64,000 bases of DNA from positions 59,830,001 to 59,894,000 of the forward strand of contig JBITNC010000001.1 in the NCBI GenBank assembly GCA_050084985.1, given 5' to 3'. Source of the stretch: Nageia nagi. Lineage: Eukaryota; Pinophyta. Position numbers and translations under genes: made by a program. The notes below the pieces were generated by a model that was not told where the DNA came from, did no database searches, and saw only the letters and a program-made list of their open reading frames with translations. Each line of letters opens with the position of its first letter. The first letter of the stretch is position 1. Positions 57,883-64,000 of the stretch are shown here, in pieces.

Positions 57883-58160
57883 TGAAGGAACTAAGCCTAA
57901 GTGAATAAATTCCTCTTTTACCAAGATCTCTTCAAAGCTCTCTAAAATATCATCACAATAGCATAAACAAGATAGCTAATCTCACAAATTTGACACTAAT
58001 TAAGGTGGTTCCTCCAACCATGGGAGTACATCCACTAATCTAAGATATTATTCTCCAAGATAACTCTCTTACAACAACTCTTTCTTACTTGTCCTTACAA
58101 TCCTAGAGCATAACATTTCTATAAACTTGAGTGAGTAATCAAATCTTGGCTCCCATTGTT
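57883..58160 (-). mobile_element. Partial LTR of the second Copia family
   Basis: It begins TGAAGGAACTAAG and follows the other LTRs of the family through the GTGGTTCCTCCAAC, GGGAGTACATCCACTAA and CCTAGAGCATAA blocks. It fades out near the TATA-like region. Only about half an LTR is present, between RT of LINE-2 and an ORF1 fragment, so a deletion followed insertion. No target duplication can be assigned. Confidence 0.7.
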
Positions 58161-58164
58161 GTAA

Positions 58165-58530
58165 ATAGAGACTTATTTTTCTGAAGAAGTATGGACTTCC
58201 ACTCAAAATGTGCTCCTTATATTTATTTAGAGATAATATAAAACTTATGAAGTTGTAGGGAAGTGTTGCAATTCGATACTCCCTTTCATCGTCCATCTCC
58301 TTTTTACCTATGCTCGAATGTCATTTAGACTAGGTATCAAACCCCATAGTTTACTGATCAAGCATTTCTTTTGTTCAACATAAATATGATCTTTGATTAA
58401 ATTTGATATTCTTAGACAAAGATCTTCTCCTTGAGATGCAATTAGACTTGGGCCTTTATCCTTTGAAGGATTAGGCTTGAGAAGGTCTCTCCAAGCTATT
58501 ACATGGCCTTAATTATCTTAGGGAGGGAGC
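58165..58530 (-). pseudogene. LINE ORF1 fragment (DUF4283-type)
   Basis: The 58296-58069 frame reads GSPYFFRKISLYLQQWEPRFD, closely following the plant LINE ORF1 pattern of a GPYFF, LYLQPW, P-x-FDP series. Upstream (to about 58520) the strand reads SKLWGLIPSLNDIR and VKRRWTMKGS, the start of the same domain. It is probably ORF1 of LINE-2, with the rest of ORF1 and the endonuclease lost at the partial LTR. The frame extends artificially into the LTR. Confidence 0.65.
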
Positions 58531-58899
58531 AACCCTGCAGGATTAAGGGTGAAGATAAGCGAACCAATGGATGCTACCTTAAGCAAAATAAAGAAGTGAA
58601 TGGAGAAGGAAAGGTTGCTACCAGGAAATGGCTCTGATAGTAAAATGAAAAAGTGAAATAGAAAAAATGTTTGTTTATAAAAAACCTAGGTTTTATTTGT
58701 TTTATGGTTTCATTAATGGTGATGGTTTTCAAAGCACAAGCAAAAGAGAGAGAAAGGGTGAATGGCTAGGGGACATAGTATAAAATTGAAAAGGCTATGG
58801 TGAAAAATGTGCTTGGACCATAATTATTACATTCTTGATTTATCATAAAGAGGAGGATTTGAGTGTCACAAAATAATGAAAATATCCACACAAATTTCC
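58531..58899. other. Unassigned stretch
   Basis: No gene or domain found. A sequence near 58631-58643 (GGCTCTGATAGTA) resembles a minus-strand Met-tRNA primer site followed by TGAAAAAG, but no matching LTR pair was found. Confidence 0.35.
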
Positions 58900-59720
58900 T
58901 TTCTAAAATCCATTAATGTATAAGGTATTTGGAGAAGATTTCCTTAAGGAGGAAACTATGGATAAGTACTAGGCATGGGAATTACTCTAATTGTGGAGAA
59001 TATTACTCTCTCTTTTTTAATACATCAAAATATTTTGTTATCTCTAAGGTATGGAAACATTCCTCTTTACCTTGTGTTACTTATTTTGCATGACATGTAG
59101 GAAGAAATCCCTCACATATGATATATCAAATCATAGGTATATGAAGGCCCATCCAAATGCATGATTTGTGAATAAATAGAGGAATCAAATGATCACTTTT
59201 TTATCTATTGTGAGTTCGCATGATTTCTATGGAACTCATTTATAAGTAAATTTAATCTTTCTTGGTGTAGCTCTTATTCATTAGGAAATTGCTATCTTGG
59301 GAGAGAGGTGGAGGTTACTTGATAAAATTATTTGGCCTCAAGCTCCCAATCCTTTTTTGGAACATATATAGAGAAAAAAATCAAAGCTTCCAAGAAATGT
59401 CTTGGCATTTATCAAGATAGTGCACCTCATTGGAAATCAAATCTCAGAATAGAAAACATTGTTTTATCCAAGTGTAAGTCCAAGTTATACTCCTCAGATT
59501 GCTTTGGTAGGTGGGTTCTCATTAGTTTTCCCCCATTAAGGGTGGGATAAAAATTTTCTAAAGTGATATTTGGTGAAGAGGGATCCACCCACATGGGCTC
59601 TATTATATTCAATTTTAATGGAACTTATCAAGGAAGCCTAAGATTAGTAAGCTATAGAGGTGTATTAGGGGCTCTAAAATGTAGATGATATATGCATTTT
59701 CCATGAATCTTCTATATGGA
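58900..59720 (+). mobile_element. LINE-3: ORF2 C-terminal fragment on the plus strand
   Basis: Read with one or two frame changes and stops, the plus strand gives an RT zinc-binding segment near 59140-59240: CMICE, EESNDHFFIYCEF, then FLWNSF. Further on, about 59590-59640 reads IIFNFNGTYQGSL and then G-V-L, matching the start of the RNase H domain that some plant L1 elements carry (usually FDGA). It has the opposite orientation to LINE-1 and LINE-2. The ends are not defined. Confidence 0.6.
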
Positions 59721-60179
59721 TCTATTAGATAAAGACATCCATGAATAATTTCTTTAAAAGATACATTTGTTCCTTACACATGCACATTTAGGACATTACG
59801 AGAATAACCATTGCACACATTAAGAGTAGAAGAGCCTACTATGTTATTCCTCTTATTGATTTCCTCAAATCTAAAATTCTAACATAGATTCAAATTGCCA
59901 TAGGATAGTATTAGGCACAATCAATCCATTTGACAATGATATCTTTTGAATCTCAACTCTTTTACCTGAATCATCACTTGTGACTATATTACAAACTCTT
60001 CCATTATATATTTTAATCTTCTAGGCACCAACATCATATCTAAATACATCTCTTATTTTATGTGATTTGAAAAGGTTAGTTAATTCTCTATGTCGCTATT
60101 ATTCCTCACATGATTTATTTGTGTTAGTCATTATATATGTATTTCTTTAACTAGTTTAACCATATATAAAAACACACAT
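59721..60179. other. Unassigned AT-rich stretch
   Basis: Broken reading frames on both strands without a recognisable domain. No repeat termini are visible. Confidence 0.35.
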
Positions 60180-61139
60180 TGTACTTGTTGATACCTAAAT
60201 TCAACTTTTGATTTATTAAAAATACTAATTCATGTATCTAAATGATTCAATTATTTAGAGGCAATTCACTAAAGTATATTTGAATTTCAAGGAAAATATC
60301 AACTAATATGCTATTGTCTTATTGTTGAACAACTAAACATTGAGATTAAAACATATTTTTGTATAATCCAATGATGTTGATTATATCACATGGATTGATA
60401 AAACATTGTGTGCCTATTTATACCACACATTTTAATTATGTTGTGATTAAGTTGATCATATTGTGGCTTATTTAAGTATGCTATGTAATGGCCTACTATA
60501 GTTGTCTATTCCATAGATCAATTGGTCTCTAGTAGACGTTAATATAATTTACCTTTACCTTTACCTTTAGGGCTTAACCACACACCCATATTCTTGCATG
60601 CTTTGTTGTTGCATTTATTTCATTTAAATTATTACTTTATGTGAATATCTTATGGTGTTTGATTCTTCAGTAGCACTTGCATAATTCTACATGGTACTAT
60701 AGTTATTGAATATTCCATTAAAGGTCGATTCAAGGAATTAGGGTTTCTTATAGGTGCTTGGAGAAATTTTACACTTTCAAGAGTTTGAAATATCATCTAA
60801 AATTTATGTTTAGTGAGATTGAAGAAGAGGACATTTTGGTATTATGGTCCAAATTTCAACTCTTTTTTATAGATAAAATAAGAGATATTGAAAAAGGAAG
60901 TTTTTTGTAAACTATGTTATTAGAGAGAATTATAAGGAATTTTGAGAAACCATTTGCATTTTTGGAATCCTTGTGGAACACTAGCTAGGTTTTCTATTTT
61001 ACAATTATGAATATTTAGCCATCTAACCCTTCTTTTTTATTGAAAAAATTTAAGGTATGCCTTAAATTTCAACTTGTGAATTTGAATTCAAACATATTTG
61101 ATCTTTGGAAGGACACAATAGGAAAATCTAAGGTAGTTC

Positions 61140-61330
61140 ATCCAATGGAAAGTAAATAAAATTGGTTGACACCATATATAATGTAAGATTGACACCTCAA
61201 ATAAATTGGCCAGGTGCTCCCTTTATGCATGAGAGGTTACGAGTTTGAGCCCATCAACTCCCTCGACTATTGTGTTGGTTGGTGTGTCATTAATGATTAT
61301 TGTTATTATGATACATGGCAGGCATATGGC
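61140..61330 (+). other. Possible tRNA-derived SINE remnant
   Basis: TTGGCCAGGTGC (61206-61217) resembles an RNA polymerase III A box, and GAGTTTGAGCCC (61241-61252) a degenerate B box, about 25 bp apart in the right order. I found no clear 3' tail or target duplication, so this could be chance. Confidence 0.25.
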
Positions 61331-61765
61331 CAATGTTTGTACAATACTAACCAAAATTCAAATTATTTTTGGTATAAAAGATAGTCAACCGATCTATTGA
61401 ACTCAAATTTAATTGCAAGTCAAAATTTGCCAAGTAGTGGCAAGTGGCAAAATTGTAGAGTCAAGAGTTATAAGTGGTAAGAAGGTGGTAGATTTAGAGA
61501 ATCATTCCATGTGGTGATCCAAAAGAGGTTCCTTTTTTGTCACATTTTTTAATCTTTTGTGCAAACTTTCGGAGCTAATAAATTTTCATTCATAAGGAGT
61601 TTCAAGGTGATTTTTTATTTGGCTATTTTTTGAGCTCTATGTATTCGTGTAGTCTATTTTCTCATATTTTTGACATAATTTCAGAAGATGAACCTTAATC
61701 AATTGTATCTTGTGAATCACTTGAATGAGAATTTTTTAAGATAAAATAAAGAGGCGAAGGTAAAT

Positions 61766-62359
61766 TTGGTTGCTTGTCATTTGTGGCATACCATTGATGA
61801 GATTTTTGCAAAGTCTATCAAAGAGGAATATAATGAGACTTCTTGGACAATGTTGATTCTGAACATGATTTCAAAGTTGTGCTACGTGGCTAAAGAGCAC
61901 CTCACTAAGTTGAATGACCTAAATAAGAAGTTGCATAAGCTATGTGGGAGGGCATCATTGAATAGGATTGCTAGGTTCCAAAAAGAGTTGATTTCCTTTA
62001 GACTATAGGATTTTAATTCATGAGTGCATTTTTCAAAAGATTTTTTTCACTTACAAGCTTCAATTAAGACTGCAAGAGATGTGAAGCTGGATCATAAGGA
62101 AATTGTTGAGAGCATTCTTAATAATTTGCTTACTAGTTTTGGGTATTTGGTATCAAATTTGCAAACTAATTTGAAGCATGGTAGTTTCAAAGATATTCCC
62201 ATTGCTAAAAGGCTTCAAGTACTTATTCCATATGATGTTGATAAGGTATTGGAACTCCTGACAAAGATCAACCTCTACTCACAAAGGATGGTGAGGGAAA
62301 GACACAAGGCAAATGGAAGAAAAAAGAAAACAAAGAACAAGGACCAAGATGACAAATGA
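61766..62359 (+). pseudogene. Element G gag
   Basis: Two frames, 61766-62008 and 62024-62359, are separated by a stop and frame change. The second has ESILNNLLTSFGYLVSNLQ, which fits the UBN2-type gag pattern (I-L-x-x-L-P-x-x-F). A Lys-rich tail follows. Gag assembles the retrotransposon particle. The assignment rests on pattern and position before the protease remnant, not on strong identity. Confidence 0.5.
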
Positions 62360-62649
62360 TAATGAAGTTGATGATAAGAAGATGATGGACCTTAGGATAA
62401 GAAGAAATTATATTAATGTGGCAAGCGAAATCACAAGGAAAAGAAGTGTAGGAAGAAATTACATGACCAATTAGGAGACCTTCAAGAGAAGCTTGAGGAG
62501 TTGAAGTGTAGTTCTCCAAATTAGCTTCTTCTAGTGGCACTATGATAGCAAAGACCTTTCATGATGATGAGATAACATATTCTTATTTAGCTATAACCTT
62601 TCCTTCTAATTCGGATTGGTAAATAGATTTAGGTTCTTTAGTTAGAAAT

Positions 62650-63110
62650 TTGAGATATAAAAAAAATCACAATTATAAGGTAAGAAATTATACCTTCCAA
62701 AATGAAAATCGTACTTATAAGGAGAGAACCAAACGTACCAACAAGAAAAAAGACAATTCTTGTAAGAGGGGAATTTTTTTATTTTTTATATTAACAAGAT
62801 GGCAAAAGCCTAAATAATACAAAGAGAGACAATCTAGCATAAATTCAACATAGAAACCCTACTACTAAGCTAGATTCTAACTCTATTCACTAAGTCATCT
62901 CTTAGAATGAAAAAATAAGAAGATAACCACTTCTTAAATAGAAGTGGAAGAAGGGAGTTGTTTAGTAACTTTCGTATTAAGCTTTGCCACCTTATGTGCA
63001 TAAGTGGAATATCCTCTTAAGACAGATAAAATTACAAATAAATAAATAATAAAGATGAATTACTTTCACCCTACCTAACCTACCATAAATAAAGGTTATA
63101 TGTTTCTAAC
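62650..63110. other. Unexplained insertion in the protease of G
   Basis: The protease reading (W-x-I-D-L-G-S near 62620 and H-M-A-M-N-K near 63130) is separated by about 460 bp that codes for nothing visible. Its edges are TTGAGATATAAA and TTTCTAACATGC, suggestive of TG...CA, but no target duplication was found. It may be a solo LTR. Confidence 0.4.
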
Positions 63111-63480
63111 ATGCTTAGGACCATATGGCCATGAATAAGAGTTCATTTAATGATTATGAACATGGTTAGAATAAAGGGTTTATGAGAATCAATGATGAGG
63201 GTCTTGCAATTGTTCGAATTAGAGATGTTAAGCACAAGGATGGTCAAATTAGTGATGTCTACTATGTGCTTAGATTAGATGTTAGTTTACTATCCATGTA
63301 CTAGGTGATCATATTGTGACTCATTTGAATGTACTATTATTATGGAGATACCCTTTAGAGCTTAACCATTCGCCCGTATTCTTGCACATAATTTTCTTCT
63401 CTTTGTACATTTATTTTGTTTCAATTATTGCTTCATTTGAAGATCTCATTATATTTAATTCTTTGATAACACTTAACCAC

Positions 63481-64000
63481 TTGTGTGTCTAGATATCTTT
63501 TCAAATCATATTTCTTTTTGAAAATCATTTAATTCCTTAAAATATTAATGCATAACTTAAATAGAATATGATTCCTTAAAGAAAAAATATTACCTACTTG
63601 GAATATAAGGCTTTTTATAAACCCCATATACTATTGTTTTTTAGTATTTAAAGGTTCCACCTTTTTTATAACGTAAACATGTGTAATCTTTATGATGGAA
63701 TTTTTAAGATGATTAGATTTACTCTATGCAGCTTCACACACATCTCTAACAAAATTAAAATAAAATAGTTGAAATAAGAAAATTACTTCAATATGTTTAT
63801 ATATTTTTTAAAAATAGATTCAAGAAAAGCTCAGTATATTACATATAATCATCTGCTTAGAAATGAACAAGTAGAGTACATCCCATGAGTTTTATTCTTG
63901 CCATATCATACAGCAAGAGATTTTATGCACATTTTATTCAATGGAAACTGGTGCATGTCAATACAGAGCAAACTCTCTATTTTGCATGACAGATGAAAGA
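63481..64000. other. Right end of window, nothing assignable
   Basis: AT-rich sequence without a supported gene, repeat boundary or RNA gene. Confidence 0.4.

Larger units (their letters stand above)
60180..63480 (+). mobile_element. Copia-like element G, internally deleted
   Basis: A region at about 60440-60690 aligns imperfectly with 63306-63475 (shared blocks GATCATATTGTG, GCTTAACCA and GTATTCTTGCA on the second copy), so these are probably LTR parts. A primer-like TGGTACTATAG follows the first at about 60691. Between them are gag (61766-62359, plus a basic KKKCRKK-type degraded zinc knuckle near 62420) and the protease C-terminal part (about 63130-63300, H-M-A-M-N-K and ISDVYYVLRLDVSLLSM). 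The sequence passes from protease directly into the LTR, so integrase, RT and RNase H were deleted. Confidence 0.6.

Noticed and set aside
58631-58650. Primer-site-like GGCTCTGATAGTA as evidence for another LTR element
   Set aside because: The following sequence does not match any LTR in the window, and no second LTR or target duplication was found.

Overview
This window is nuclear DNA of a seed plant with a large, repeat-rich genome. A gymnosperm such as a conifer fits best, but that is an inference from the low gene density, the AT-rich sequence and the depth of old nested retroelements. I can support only one ordinary host gene: a 142-residue coiled-coil protein at 1597-2025 (+). Almost everything else is retrotransposon, and most of it can be placed in one stack of insertions.

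Layout. Positions 1-3600 hold the host gene and its flanks. An old L1-type LINE (LINE-1, minus strand) runs from about 3600 and is split inside its endonuclease domain at 8128/8129; its 5' part resumes at 52877 and reaches about 54730. The 44.7 kb between is a nest. Copia element A (minus, 8129-52876, target duplication TGATT) was hit by Copia element B (plus, 11345 to about 43437). B was hit by a 4.2 kb LTR-like insertion H (12847-17064) and by three members of a second Copia family: C (17813-25140, GTTTT), D (25993-33184, TCTTA) and F (34672-43267, GTTGC). A fourth member, E (43624-51871, AATAG/AGTAG), lies in the gag of A. All four second-family copies are on the minus strand. One deletion removed most of the 3' LTR of B together with part of A's gag-PR-INT.

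F is the youngest copy: I count three differences between its 526-bp LTRs. Its gag-pol frame of about 1,310 codons has three stop codons but no frameshift. A, B, C, D and E are heavily decayed. Right of the nest are a second LINE (LINE-2, minus, about 55600-57882), a partial second-family LTR (57883 to about 58160), a LINE ORF1 fragment, a third LINE piece on the plus strand (about 58900-59720), and a decayed Copia-like element G (about 60180-63480).

The most unusual signals are in noncoding parts of the second Copia family. Between the end of pol and the polypurine tract there is an array of short hairpins whose stems vary between copies while keeping their pairing. A different short unit is amplified at the same place in C, D and E. 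A palindrome in every LTR and a leader of about 600 bp upstream of gag are also retained in badly decayed copies. Three copies carry GC-rich leader segments that look unrelated to one another.
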